From Oscillospiraceae bacterium (lineage in GTDB: Bacteria; Bacillota; Clostridia; Oscillospirales; Ruminococcaceae), in assembly GCA_018434245.1 (NCBI GenBank), contig JAHDPQ010000124.1, positions 1 to 37,823 on the forward strand: a stretch of 37,823 nucleotides of DNA. Reading direction: 5' to 3'. The position numbers and the translations under genes were made by a program. The notes beneath the pieces were generated by a model. It was not told the origin of the DNA. It saw nothing but the letters and a program-made list of their open reading frames with translations, and ran no database searches. Below are positions 6,780-13,945 of this stretch, one piece after another. Within the stretch, counting starts at the first letter, position 1. Each line of letters opens with the position of its first letter.

Positions 6780-7612
6780 GATACCGCCTCCTTTCTAAGC
6801 TCTTCCAGCAGTCTTTCAAACAACTCCCGATACCGCTTATCCTCGCGCGCCACAATATGACCATTGGAATTGAGCCTTCCCAGTTCCTCGTCATAGAAGA
6901 TTGTCGCAAGGATTTTGATCTGATGCCGGGCGCAAAACTGTTCGGCAGGATTTTCTCCAGGCAGGCATTTGTTAAGCACCACGCCAAATGGCTTGTCAAA
7001 CAAACTGACCAAATCGTATACCATGGACAGGTTATGAACCCCGAACAGCGTCGGTTCGGCAACCAGCACGCAGTAGTCGGCTTCCCGGATGCTCTCCATC
7101 ACGATGCACGCGCTTCCAGGCGGGCAGTCGATCACGATGTCGCCATCTTTGGGCAGTTTGTTCATCAGTCCCTTTATGATCGGCACCCCGGACACCTCGC
7201 CTGTGTTCAGGCATCCTGTGAGAACCCTGACATTGCCGGAGTTGCCTTCTTCAATGGTGCCGATTGCCCTTTCCTTTTCAATAATTGCTCTGACAGGGCA
7301 CAAAAGGGCGCAGCCTCCGCAGGAATGGCACACCTCGTAGAACACCAGCATCTTATCCTTGACCAATGCCAGCGCGTTGTACTTGCAAAAATCCACACAC
7401 TTCCGGCAGCGGATGCATTTGTCCATATCCACGTCCGGGACCATAACCGTGACAGGTGCCTTTGAAGTCGTGTCGGGATTAAGGAACAGGTGGCCGTTGG
7501 GTTCCTCCACATCGCAGTCCACATATGCCGCCTTTTCAGCGGCGCAGGCCAGATTCACGGACACAAAGGTTTTACCCGTCCCGCCTTTCCCGCTGAGTAC
7601 GGCGATTCTCAT
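6776..7612 (-). CDS. MinD/ParA-superfamily P-loop ATPase with inserted ferredoxin domain (copy 2)
   Basis: This 278-residue protein has SGKGGTGKT at 7-15 and DCDVEEPNGH at 32-41. Its ferredoxin insert carries Cys66, 69, 72, 76 and Cys95, 98, 101, 105. IDCPPGSAC and VAEPTLFGVHN mark the rest of the ATPase fold. Its cysteine spacing and order match copy 1, so the two probably form a heterodimer as in ORP loci. Its ATG shares one base with the stop (TAATG) of the C_GCAxxG_C_C-NifX gene, and its end overlaps copy 1 by four bases. Production of the whole set therefore looks tightly coupled. Confidence 0.92.
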   Translation of the reverse strand: MRIAVLSGKGGTGKTFVSVNLACAAEKAAYVDCDVEEPNGHLFLNPDTTSKAPVTVMVPDVDMDKCIRCRKCVDFCKYNALALVKDKMLVFYEVCHSCGGCALLCPVRAIIEKERAIGTIEEGNSGNVRVLTGCLNTGEVSGVPIIKGLMNKLPKDGDIVIDCPPGSACIVMESIREADYCVLVAEPTLFGVHNLSMVYDLVSLFDKPFGVVLNKCLPGENPAEQFCARHQIKILATIFYDEELGRLNSNGHIVAREDKRYRELFERLLEELRKEAVS

Positions 7613-8445
7613 TAATTTCCACCCCCGTGATTGTGAAAGCCGGGATGAATTTCAGTCAGCAGGGAAAGCTTTCCATCTTTGAAGGCCGCGATGTTGTCAT
7701 TGACAGAACCATCCTGCGCCTTATACATATTAACTCCGGCGGCATTCAGGACTTGCGCGGCATTCTCCCCGCAGCGGTAGGTGATAAGGGCCGCAACTCC
7801 ATTGTCCACAAGCGCCTGGGCCGCCTTGATCCCGGCTCCGCCCTGGCTTGCGGCGGCTGCGTTTTCCAAAAATTCATGAGTTCCACGGTCTGTGTCAATC
7901 AGTACATAAAGGGGTGTCCGCCCAAAGGAAGGGCAGACGGATACATCCAGAGACTTGCTCTCTACCGGTAAAGCTACTTTCATTTTACATTCCTCCGTTT
8001 CAGTGTTAATTAGTTCTTCCATAAGCCGGGCTGCGCATCCGACCAGCTCGGCGCAAGGGCGTTTCTTATAATACTCATCCGTCCGCAGTTCAGGAACGGG
8101 ATCATCGGGACCAGCATCCAGTCCTAAAAGCTCCCTGCATATAATCGAATGGTTCTCCGCTCTGAACTTAGCGGCCAGCTCCTGTATCCGCTTGTAATGC
8201 GCCGTCTTAGCCTCGTTGTCTTTGGGATCGACATATCCATATTTCATGCCTGCTATTGCAAACATGCCGCTGACAGCGCCACAAACCTCGCGGAGCCTTC
8301 CCATGCCACCGCCAAACGAGGAGGATAATTTCAACGCTGTCTCAAAATCCATACCCAGGTCCTCACTAAAAGCCGCAAATACCGACTGGGCGCAGTTATA
8401 TCCTTGCTTAAAGAGTTCTGTTGCCTGCTGTGATTTGTTGCTCAA
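7612..8445 (-). CDS. Fusion of a C_GCAxxG_C_C domain with a NifX-type domain
   Basis: Residues 1 to about 150 match the C_GCAxxG_C_C family: GYNCAQSVFAAF, a glycine-rich SSFGGGMG, VCGAVSG, SIICRELLG, and paired cysteines in RPCAELVGCAARL. These are likely redox or metal-binding cysteines. From MKVALPVES onward (about residue 155) the protein is a NifX/orange-protein domain, with AAQALVDNGVAALIT and an HNHGG tail. The 277-residue frame is continuous, but GGAGGA lies seven bases before an internal ATG at 7983, exactly where the NifX domain begins. Either the second domain is also made alone, or two genes have been joined by loss of a stop. It lies four bases from the mrp gene. Confidence 0.82.
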   Translation of the reverse strand: MSNKSQQATELFKQGYNCAQSVFAAFSEDLGMDFETALKLSSSFGGGMGRLREVCGAVSGMFAIAGMKYGYVDPKDNEAKTAHYKRIQELAAKFRAENHSIICRELLGLDAGPDDPVPELRTDEYYKKRPCAELVGCAARLMEELINTETEECKMKVALPVESKSLDVSVCPSFGRTPLYVLIDTDRGTHEFLENAAAASQGGAGIKAAQALVDNGVAALITYRCGENAAQVLNAAGVNMYKAQDGSVNDNIAAFKDGKLSLLTEIHPGFHNHGGGN

Positions 8446-8449
8446 ATGC

Positions 8450-9301
8450 TCACTCCGCCTTTACAAACATAGACTCAATCTTTTTAGCCGCGTCGGACAA
8501 ATAATCGTTGCTGAACCGCTCAAATTCACCCTTATCGGCAAGCTGTGCCATGACCGGATCGACGGGGACTTTGCCAAGGATATCAATACCCAAATCCTTT
8601 GCGGTTTGCGTCAGGTTGCTCTCGCCAAACAGCTTGATTTCCTTTCCGCAGTCCGGGCATTTCACATAGCTCATGTTTTCCACCACACCCAAAACAGGGA
8701 TGTTCATCTGACGCGCCATGTTATACGCCTTTTTCACGATCATGGAAACAAGTTCCTGTGGTGAAGTCACAATAACGACCCCATCCAAAGGAATTGACTG
8801 GAATACAGTGAGCGGTACGTCTCCTGTTCCCGGAGGCATATCAATAAATAGGAAGTCCAAATCTCCCCAGATAACATCCGTCCAGAATTGTTTGACTGCT
8901 CCAGCAAGCAGGGGGCCTCTCCAGATCACCGGCGCGTCCGCCTGCTCCAGCAGCAGATTGATGGACATTACGCGGATATCGTTGTGCGTTCGTTCGGGAA
9001 AAAGCCCCAGTTCACTTCCTTGTGCTTTCCGGGTTATGCCAAACATTTTTGGGATGGACGGCCCTGTGATATCCGCGTCCAGAATTCCCGTGCTGTATCC
9101 CTTCCTGTTCATCAGAATGGACAGCATGGCGGTAACGAGAGATTTCCCGACGCCGCCCTTACCACTGACGACTCCGATTACCTTCTTGATGGAATTCAGC
9201 TCGTTCGTTTTTTCCAGAAAGCTTTGGGGATTCTTTTCACACCCCTCGCAGGACGCCTTGCTGCATTCGCTATCTGAACAGGCTTTCTTTTTTTCTGACA
9301 T
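8450..9301 (-). CDS. mrp: Mrp/NBP35-family iron-sulfur carrier ATPase
   Basis: This 283-residue ATPase has a cysteine-rich N-terminus (Cys8, 13, 18, 21) like eukaryotic Nbp35, a deviant Walker A SGKGGVGKS at 46-54, LDADITGPSIPKMFG, the IDMPPGTGDVPL motif near 153-164 and CPDC at 215-218. In the Mrp/ApbC/NBP35 family the CxxC pair holds a bridging [4Fe-4S] cluster at the dimer interface for transfer to apo-proteins. ORP systems encode an Mrp-type partner of the orange protein, and the NifX domains here would fit that role. It is in the middle of the Fe-S operon, with short gaps on both sides. Confidence 0.92.
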   Translation of the reverse strand: MSEKKKACSDSECSKASCEGCEKNPQSFLEKTNELNSIKKVIGVVSGKGGVGKSLVTAMLSILMNRKGYSTGILDADITGPSIPKMFGITRKAQGSELGLFPERTHNDIRVMSINLLLEQADAPVIWRGPLLAGAVKQFWTDVIWGDLDFLFIDMPPGTGDVPLTVFQSIPLDGVVIVTSPQELVSMIVKKAYNMARQMNIPVLGVVENMSYVKCPDCGKEIKLFGESNLTQTAKDLGIDILGKVPVDPVMAQLADKGEFERFSNDYLSDAAKKIESMFVKAE

Positions 9302-9349
9302 AGTAAGTCAACTCCTAACCAACATCATTTTGCTTTTATCAAATGCGAT

Positions 9350-9811
9350 TCAATCATAGTTTCTCATGATCGTTTCGCTATCCGAAAACAGTTCCGGGGC
9401 GATTTCACGCATATTCGTTTTGTCCCAGAAAGACATCTTCTTATGTTCCGAGAAATATTTCATAGGTATCGGATGCGTTCCTACAATCACCTTTACTCCA
9501 TACCGGGTTTCAATAAATTCTTTGAAGGCTTTTATACGCGGGCATGGAGGATATCCAACTACCAGCCCCGTAGCAAGATGAATAATCTCCGCTCCGTTTT
9601 TTATCATCTCTTCCGGTACATATTCGATGTTACCGCCTGGGCATCCACCGCAATTTGAGTATCCTACCAGTTCGATTTCCTCTTCTGGTGGATATATTGA
9701 AAACCCTCCCGCTCTTTCTTTTAACGCGCGCAGACATTTTCCGCCTCCGCAGCTTTGATATCGTCCGCAAATAATGATCCCGATTTTTTTCATTTTAGGT
9801 TTTTCTGGCAT
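9350..9811 (-). CDS. CGGC-domain protein (first of two)
   Basis: This protein (153 residues) is a member of the small CGGC family, named for the NCGGCPGG motif seen near its middle. It also has an N-terminal CGRYQSCGGGKCLRAL cluster and VVGYPPCPRI, giving seven cysteines likely to bind a metal or cluster. The frame extends 18 codons upstream, but AGGAGG eight bases before the ATG at 9811 identifies the start. The biochemical role of the family is not established. A shorter relative is encoded at 16744-17076, under the same promoter motif, which supports a shared function in metal handling. Confidence 0.85.
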   Translation of the reverse strand: MPEKPKMKKIGIIICGRYQSCGGGKCLRALKERAGGFSIYPPEEEIELVGYSNCGGCPGGNIEYVPEEMIKNGAEIIHLATGLVVGYPPCPRIKAFKEFIETRYGVKVIVGTHPIPMKYFSEHKKMSFWDKTNMREIAPELFSDSETIMRNYD

Positions 9812-9861
9812 CAATCTATTACCTCCTAAATGACTTCCGCAGAATGTCTGTTGATACGGCA

Positions 9862-10185
9862 TCAACCAGGATTTTTGTTCTTAGTGTTTTCCGACCAGCT
9901 TTGGACGGCCTTTATAGATTCCGCAACAGAAGCCGTTTCCCCGAAAACTCCAATCATCGTAATATGCTGAGGGCAGGAGCCGGTTATTTCAGCGATTTGG
10001 ACGCTGGAGGCTTTCTCTGCGATATCGGCAGCGGCAACGATCTCCGCCAGTTGCCCCTGTATTAATCCCAATGAATTTACCGACCCGCTCTCCAAATATT
10101 TCTTTACTTGGTCGTCGCCTATTTTGCGCAGCAAAAGCCGAATGGTGCCTTGGGAGGGGTTGTTAATGATTTTTATATTCAACAT
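9862..10185 (-). CDS. Small protein resembling a bacterial microcompartment (BMC) domain, PduU/EutS-like
   Basis: This 107-residue protein aligns by eye with PduU/EutS-type shell proteins. LGLIQGQLAEIVAAADIAEK corresponds to the conserved helix, then a strand ASSVQIAEI, a loop, and MIGVFGETASVAESIKAV, which matches the second G-D/E-xx-AV helix. No other shell genes are in the window, so a true compartment is unlikely here; the fold may serve as an oligomeric scaffold or sensor. The upstream ATG overlaps GGGAG, so the ATG at 10185 (eight bases after it) is taken as the start. The assignment rests on pattern only and could be wrong. Confidence 0.55.
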   Translation of the reverse strand: MLNIKIINNPSQGTIRLLLRKIGDDQVKKYLESGSVNSLGLIQGQLAEIVAAADIAEKASSVQIAEITGSCPQHITMIGVFGETASVAESIKAVQSWSENTKNKNPG

Positions 10186-10209
10186 TTTGGTATCTCCCAT
10201 AAATCATAG

Positions 10210-10992
10210 TTAAATAAAATCAATTTTGGCATAATCAATATTGCCTTCGCTGTCCAAAAGATCAGTGTCGGCATGGACATATTCCACCTTGCCGATAAAC
10301 ATTTCATGGGAGCCGGTTACAATGGAATCGACCACCGTACATTCGATATTCACGGGACAATCCGGCAGGATGGGTGCATTGACTTTCTGGCCGTCTTGGA
10401 GCCGAACATTCATAGCCGCCAATTTGTCTTCATCCCGCTTACTGTGGCTTCCCAGATAGTCGAAGGTTTCCTGATACTTTTTATCCACAAGGTTTACGAC
10501 AAAGCAGCCGGACTCCTTGATCAGCGGATAGGAGTATCTTGTCGGGACAATCCCTACCATGACCATAGGTGGTGCATAGCTGCAATTGCCGCAATAAGCC
10601 ACTGCCAATACATTTTCTTCTCCATTTAAGCCTCGGCAGGAAACGAGAACCTTCGGCGTGGGCTGGAGAGAGGATTTCATATTGGCTTGCTGTTTCGCCC
10701 CCCGAGCGAATTCCTCGGCAATTTTGTCGGCGTTTCCCGATAAGTCGCCTACAATACGAATTCCTTTTTCAGCGAACGCCTGTCTGGTTTGACCATTTCT
10801 CTCTCCGCAGAGAAGCACTTCAATCTTGAACTTTTCAAGAAATTCGGGCAATAAATCCGGTTTATGTCCGGGATTCTCAATGATCTGCCGCATAATAATC
10901 CTGCCGCGTTTTTCCTCAAAAATTAGAAAGGTATCGCAACACTCGATGTCTTTTGATACATCCGCTCCCTTAATAGCAACCGAGAATTTCAT
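10210..10992 (-). CDS. Fusion of a NifX-type domain with a flavoredoxin/flavin reductase domain
   Basis: Residues 1 to about 105 form a NifX/orange-protein-like domain (MKFSVAIKG, FLIFEEKRG, IIENPGHKPDLLPEFLEK), but the usual HFG motif is replaced by ECCDTFLIF. From about residue 112 the protein is a flavin reductase-like (flavoredoxin) domain: VLVSCRG, APPMVMVGIVPTRYSYPLI, CFVVNL, HEMFIGKVEYVHAD. It could pass electrons from FMN to a metal cluster bound by the N-terminal part. The total is 260 residues, and no internal ribosome binding site separates the parts. It follows the NifU gene by 60 bases. Confidence 0.83.
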   Translation of the reverse strand: MKFSVAIKGADVSKDIECCDTFLIFEEKRGRIIMRQIIENPGHKPDLLPEFLEKFKIEVLLCGERNGQTRQAFAEKGIRIVGDLSGNADKIAEEFARGAKQQANMKSSLQPTPKVLVSCRGLNGEENVLAVAYCGNCSYAPPMVMVGIVPTRYSYPLIKESGCFVVNLVDKKYQETFDYLGSHSKRDEDKLAAMNVRLQDGQKVNAPILPDCPVNIECTVVDSIVTGSHEMFIGKVEYVHADTDLLDSEGNIDYAKIDFI

Positions 10993-11052
10993 TCTACAAG
11001 ACTCCTTTCAAAATACTCATTTATGTAATGCTAAAAATCCCCGTGTTATAAA

Positions 11053-11448
11053 TCAGCCCACCGCATGGTTTGCTGTCTGGGCAGAGTAATTCTCAATCGC
11101 GTTTTTTAGCGCCGTCGCTCCCAACACGGAACAATGTATCTTGTTCTCGGGAAGCCCGTCCAAAGCATCCGCGATATCGTTGTCGGTTATCCTTAACGCC
11201 TCTTCCAGCGTTTTTCCTTTCGCAAGCTCTGTTGTCATGCTGCTCGACGCGATGGCCGCAACGCACCCAAACACCAAAAAGCTGATATCTGTAATCACGT
11301 TGTCTTTTACCTTAATGTAAAGCGTAAGGCTGTCGCCGCAGCCAGGATCACCACAATTCCCTATTGCATCCGCATCCGGCATGCTCCCAACATTCCTTGG
11401 ACACATAAAATGTTCAATAACTTTATCTGAGAATGATTCACAAAACAT
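11053..11448 (-). CDS. NifU/IscU-type iron-sulfur cluster scaffold
   Basis: This 131-residue protein is an IscU-like scaffold on which [2Fe-2S] or [4Fe-4S] clusters are assembled. Visible landmarks are HFMCPRNVG at the N-terminus, GNCGDPGCGD with the first ligand Cys and Asp, VFGCVAAIASSSMTTELAKGKT with the second Cys, and HCSVLGATALKNAI with the third. Length matches NifU-N-only homologues of anaerobes. No cysteine desulfurase gene is adjacent, so sulfur must come from elsewhere. It follows the radical SAM gene by 11 bases and is clearly co-transcribed. Confidence 0.93.
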   Translation of the reverse strand: MFCESFSDKVIEHFMCPRNVGSMPDADAIGNCGDPGCGDSLTLYIKVKDNVITDISFLVFGCVAAIASSSMTTELAKGKTLEEALRITDNDIADALDGLPENKIHCSVLGATALKNAIENYSAQTANHAVG

Positions 11449-11459
11449 ATATTACTCCC

Positions 11460-12827
11460 TTAATAGTTCATTTTTTCATCAGCCATTAACGCCTGTATCA
11501 TAACGGCGCATTCAATCCTTTTCTTCTGAAGGGTACAGGCAAGCTCATTGGGCTGCACAATACTGCCGTTTGAAAAATATGCGTTTGCATGGCATCCACC
11601 AGAACAAAACAGCTTTGCCCAGCAGTCTCTGCATTTTTCTTTGGAAAGGATATTGTTACTCATGAATTGGTCGCGCATTTCATTGTTCTGAATACCGGTA
11701 AACACATTGCCGATTATAAATTCATCCTGTCCAACAAATTGGTGGCAGGGATACAAATCTCCTTCGGGGGACACAGCCAGGTATTCGTACCCGGCTCCGC
11801 AGGCGGTCACCCTTTTGAATAAACATGGACCGTCGTAAAGGTCGATATTGAAATGATAAAAGCGGAATTTACGGCCATCGGACAGCCGCCCAATATACTG
11901 CAAGGCTAGGTTCTCGTATTCTTTCAGGAGTTCCGGAATATCGGATTCCTTGAAATACAGGTCACTCCCCGAGCCGACCACAGGCTCAACGGATATCTCC
12001 TTAAACCCCAAATCCGCAAGATGCATAACATCTTTTGAAAAATCTTTATTCCTTGCCGTATAAGTGCCACGGATGAAATAGCTTTTTCCGTTCCTTCCAG
12101 CAACCAACTCTTTGGCAAGGGGCACGATTTTATCATAGCTCCCATGGCCTGTCCGGCCGTGGCGTGCTGCGTCATGGACCTCTTTGCGCCCGTCGATGCT
12201 GATCACCACGTTGTCCATATTTTCATTGATAAAATCAATGCTTTCTTTGTTGAGCAAAGTGCCGTTGGTGGTAATCGTAAAATAGAAATGCTTGCCGGTC
12301 GCTTTCTCAAGCTGCCTGCCGTATGCGACGGTTTCTTTCACCACATTAAAGTTCATCAGCGGTTCGCCGCCGAAAAAATCAATTTCGATGTTGCGCCTGC
12401 CACGGGAAGCCGCCACAAGATAGTCCACCGCTTTTAACGCGACGGCCTTGCTCATCAGCTTGCGTCCGCTGTTGTAATCTCCGCTTGATGCGAAACAGTA
12501 ATCACATCGTAAATTGCAGTCATGCGAGACATGCAGGCAAAGCGCTTTCAAACCGGTATCTAATTTTTTAGTATTTACGGCGTCTTCCAAACCGGCTTCG
12601 GAAGAAAAAAGCATTCCCTGATCGTTCAGGGATTGAATCTCGCCGTAAGCTTCGCAGATTTCATCGGCGGAATATGTTGCTTTTAGTTTCGCCTGCACAT
12701 CGGCATACGCCGGCATTTCATTTCCCTCCTTCAGCATTTCGCAGGCTATATCGTCAAGCACATGGATGCTCCCACTATTTCCGTCGATTGTGATGTTATA
12801 TCCGTTAAGCGAATACGTATGAACCAA
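11460..12827 (-). CDS. SCIFF-type radical SAM/SPASM peptide maturase (CteB-like)
   Basis: This 455-residue protein matches the SCIFF maturase family, which forms thioether cross-links in a six-cysteine peptide. The start VHTYSLNGYNITIDGNSGS followed by HVLDDIACEML is typical. The radical SAM cluster motif is Cys104-x3-Cys108-x2-Cys111 (CNLRCDYCFASSGD), then FFGGEPLMNF. The SPASM part holds CGAGYEYLAVSPEGDLYPC and CRDCWAKLFCSGGCHANAY. The SCIFF peptide gene normally lies directly upstream, but here only 14 bases separate it from the MBL hydrolase gene. Either the peptide is elsewhere or this copy modifies another Cys-containing partner. Confidence 0.85.
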   Translation of the reverse strand: MVHTYSLNGYNITIDGNSGSIHVLDDIACEMLKEGNEMPAYADVQAKLKATYSADEICEAYGEIQSLNDQGMLFSSEAGLEDAVNTKKLDTGLKALCLHVSHDCNLRCDYCFASSGDYNSGRKLMSKAVALKAVDYLVAASRGRRNIEIDFFGGEPLMNFNVVKETVAYGRQLEKATGKHFYFTITTNGTLLNKESIDFINENMDNVVISIDGRKEVHDAARHGRTGHGSYDKIVPLAKELVAGRNGKSYFIRGTYTARNKDFSKDVMHLADLGFKEISVEPVVGSGSDLYFKESDIPELLKEYENLALQYIGRLSDGRKFRFYHFNIDLYDGPCLFKRVTACGAGYEYLAVSPEGDLYPCHQFVGQDEFIIGNVFTGIQNNEMRDQFMSNNILSKEKCRDCWAKLFCSGGCHANAYFSNGSIVQPNELACTLQKKRIECAVMIQALMADEKMNY

Positions 12828-12841
12828 AATATCGCGCTCCT

Positions 12842-13669
12842 TTACAACTCCAAAGAATCACCCGCACACAAGGGAAGGCACCGATCACCTAAAAACCGCT
12901 TCATCTCACAGATCGCGAAGATGCCTGTGCAATGAAGGGGGATGACCTTTTGGATATCCAAATCTATCATGTGCTGGATAGTCATTTGCAGGCGCAGAGG
13001 ACTTACGTTGTCCAGATGCATCCCCGCCGTCAGCGTATGAATCTTTTTCCCCGGAAACAGTTTTGCAGCATAACGCAGGCAATTCACAACGCCCGGATGA
13101 CTGCACCCGAGGAATATGGAAAGGCCCTTTTCACCGTCAAAAACAAGCATTTGCTCGTCCTTAATAAAATCATGAGAGTAATCCGGCCCGTCTCCGCAAT
13201 AAAAACCGTGGGGGACTTCCTCGAATGCCATGGCACTCGGTATTTCTCCGCATAGGTGTATGCCGGGCGCGATTTCCATGTTCTTCTTTGTAAAAACGAG
13301 GCGGTTTTTTATATTTTCATACTTTTCGCAAGACCATGGGATGCCGATTTCGCGGTAGGTTGTTCCACCCGGATTTAGAGCATATTTCTTTGCAAAAGCT
13401 GCTTCATGCACATAGGTCTTCGGGGAACGATCTGATTCGGGGAAGTAAGCCAGCCCTCCACAATGATCGTAGTGCCCGTGACTGAGAACAATGCAGTCAG
13501 CCCTATTCAAATCTACACCCATCAAGGCGGCGTTATGGAGATATACGTCGGACTGGCCGGTATCGAACAAAATGTTGGTATTTTCATATTCAATAAACAG
13601 AGACAACCCATGCTCCGCAAGAAAGTCCTGTTTTCTCGTTCTGTTATCCGTAAGGATATGCATTCTCAT
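12842..13669 (-). CDS. MBL-fold metallo-hydrolase
   Basis: This protein (275 residues) has the metallo-beta-lactamase fold metal motif SHGHYDHCGG, an upstream NILFDTGQSD, later His ligands in LGCSHPGVVN, and a late IPLHCTG. It resembles the large family of 7,8-dihydropterin-6-methyl-4-(beta-D-ribofuranosyl)-aminobenzene-5'-phosphate synthase-like hydrolases found beside Fe-S genes in anaerobes; the substrate is unknown. The frame runs 24 codons further upstream, but GGGAG nine bases before the ATG at 13669 and the promoter at 13720-13748 fix the start. It is the first gene of the 13-gene operon. Confidence 0.85.
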   Translation of the reverse strand: MRMHILTDNRTRKQDFLAEHGLSLFIEYENTNILFDTGQSDVYLHNAALMGVDLNRADCIVLSHGHYDHCGGLAYFPESDRSPKTYVHEAAFAKKYALNPGGTTYREIGIPWSCEKYENIKNRLVFTKKNMEIAPGIHLCGEIPSAMAFEEVPHGFYCGDGPDYSHDFIKDEQMLVFDGEKGLSIFLGCSHPGVVNCLRYAAKLFPGKKIHTLTAGMHLDNVSPLRLQMTIQHMIDLDIQKVIPLHCTGIFAICEMKRFLGDRCLPLCAGDSLEL

Positions 13670-13719
13670 ATAGAATAGCTCCCTCGACATAGAGATTATG
13701 GTCCTATGCTCACAATCAT

Positions 13720-13751
13720 ATTGTAGCGCCGTTATGGGCATATGTCAATAT
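13720..13751 (-). promoter_or_regulatory. Promoter with shared 20-bp operator (copy 1), for the 13-gene operon
   Basis: On the minus strand TTGACA (13748-13743), a 17-bp spacer and TACAAT (13725-13720) form a strong sigma-A promoter about 44 bases before the MBL gene. The -35 box and spacer coincide with the shared motif, here TTATGGGCATATGTCAATAT at 13732-13751 on the plus strand. A weaker inverted half-site TATGCTCACAA lies at 13705-13715. Confidence 0.8.
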
Positions 13752-13803
13752 CTGTTCGGGTTTGTTTCAAGCTAAACAACTTAGGTGCGCTATTAACAAT
13801 TAA

Positions 13804-13841
13804 GCGGAGAGGCCATCCTTTTAGCAGGACAGCCTCTCCGC
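13804..13841. repeat. Long GC-rich hairpin between divergent genes
   Basis: GCGGAGAGGC (13804-13813) pairs with GCCTCTCCGC (13832-13841); inside it TCCT pairs with AGGA around TTTAGC. No T-run follows on either strand. It lies between the divergent MBL and XRE promoters, so it is neither a simple terminator nor an obvious operator. Confidence 0.5.
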
Positions 13842-13894
13842 ATACAATGGGTATTAAGTGTTAAGGGGGCAACCGATAGTTGCCGAATAGTTGG

Positions 13895-13923
13895 TAGACT
13901 GAAAAAGGCAAGGTAACTATAAT
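13895..13923 (+). promoter_or_regulatory. Probable promoter of the XRE-family gene
   Basis: TATAAT at 13918-13923 is preceded at 17 bp by TAGACT (four of six matches to the -35 consensus). The inferred start site is about 16 bases before the ATG at 13946. This promoter does not carry the shared 20-bp motif. Confidence 0.5.
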
Positions 13924-13945
13924 AAAAGTGAAAAGAGGTGGTTAT

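Noticed and set aside
6722-7465. 247-codon plus-strand frame opposite the MinD-type ATPase genes
   Set aside because: It is antisense to two genes with clear Walker and ferredoxin motifs, has no family features, and its residues mirror the codon bias of the real strand.
8718-9359. 213-codon plus-strand frame
   Set aside because: Antisense to mrp, whose P-loop and CPDC motifs are complete.
5113-11448. A nitrogenase cofactor locus, suggested by NifX and NifU domains
   Set aside because: No nifH, nifD, nifK, nifE, nifN or nifB is present; the MinD-Mrp-NifX set fits ORP-like systems better.
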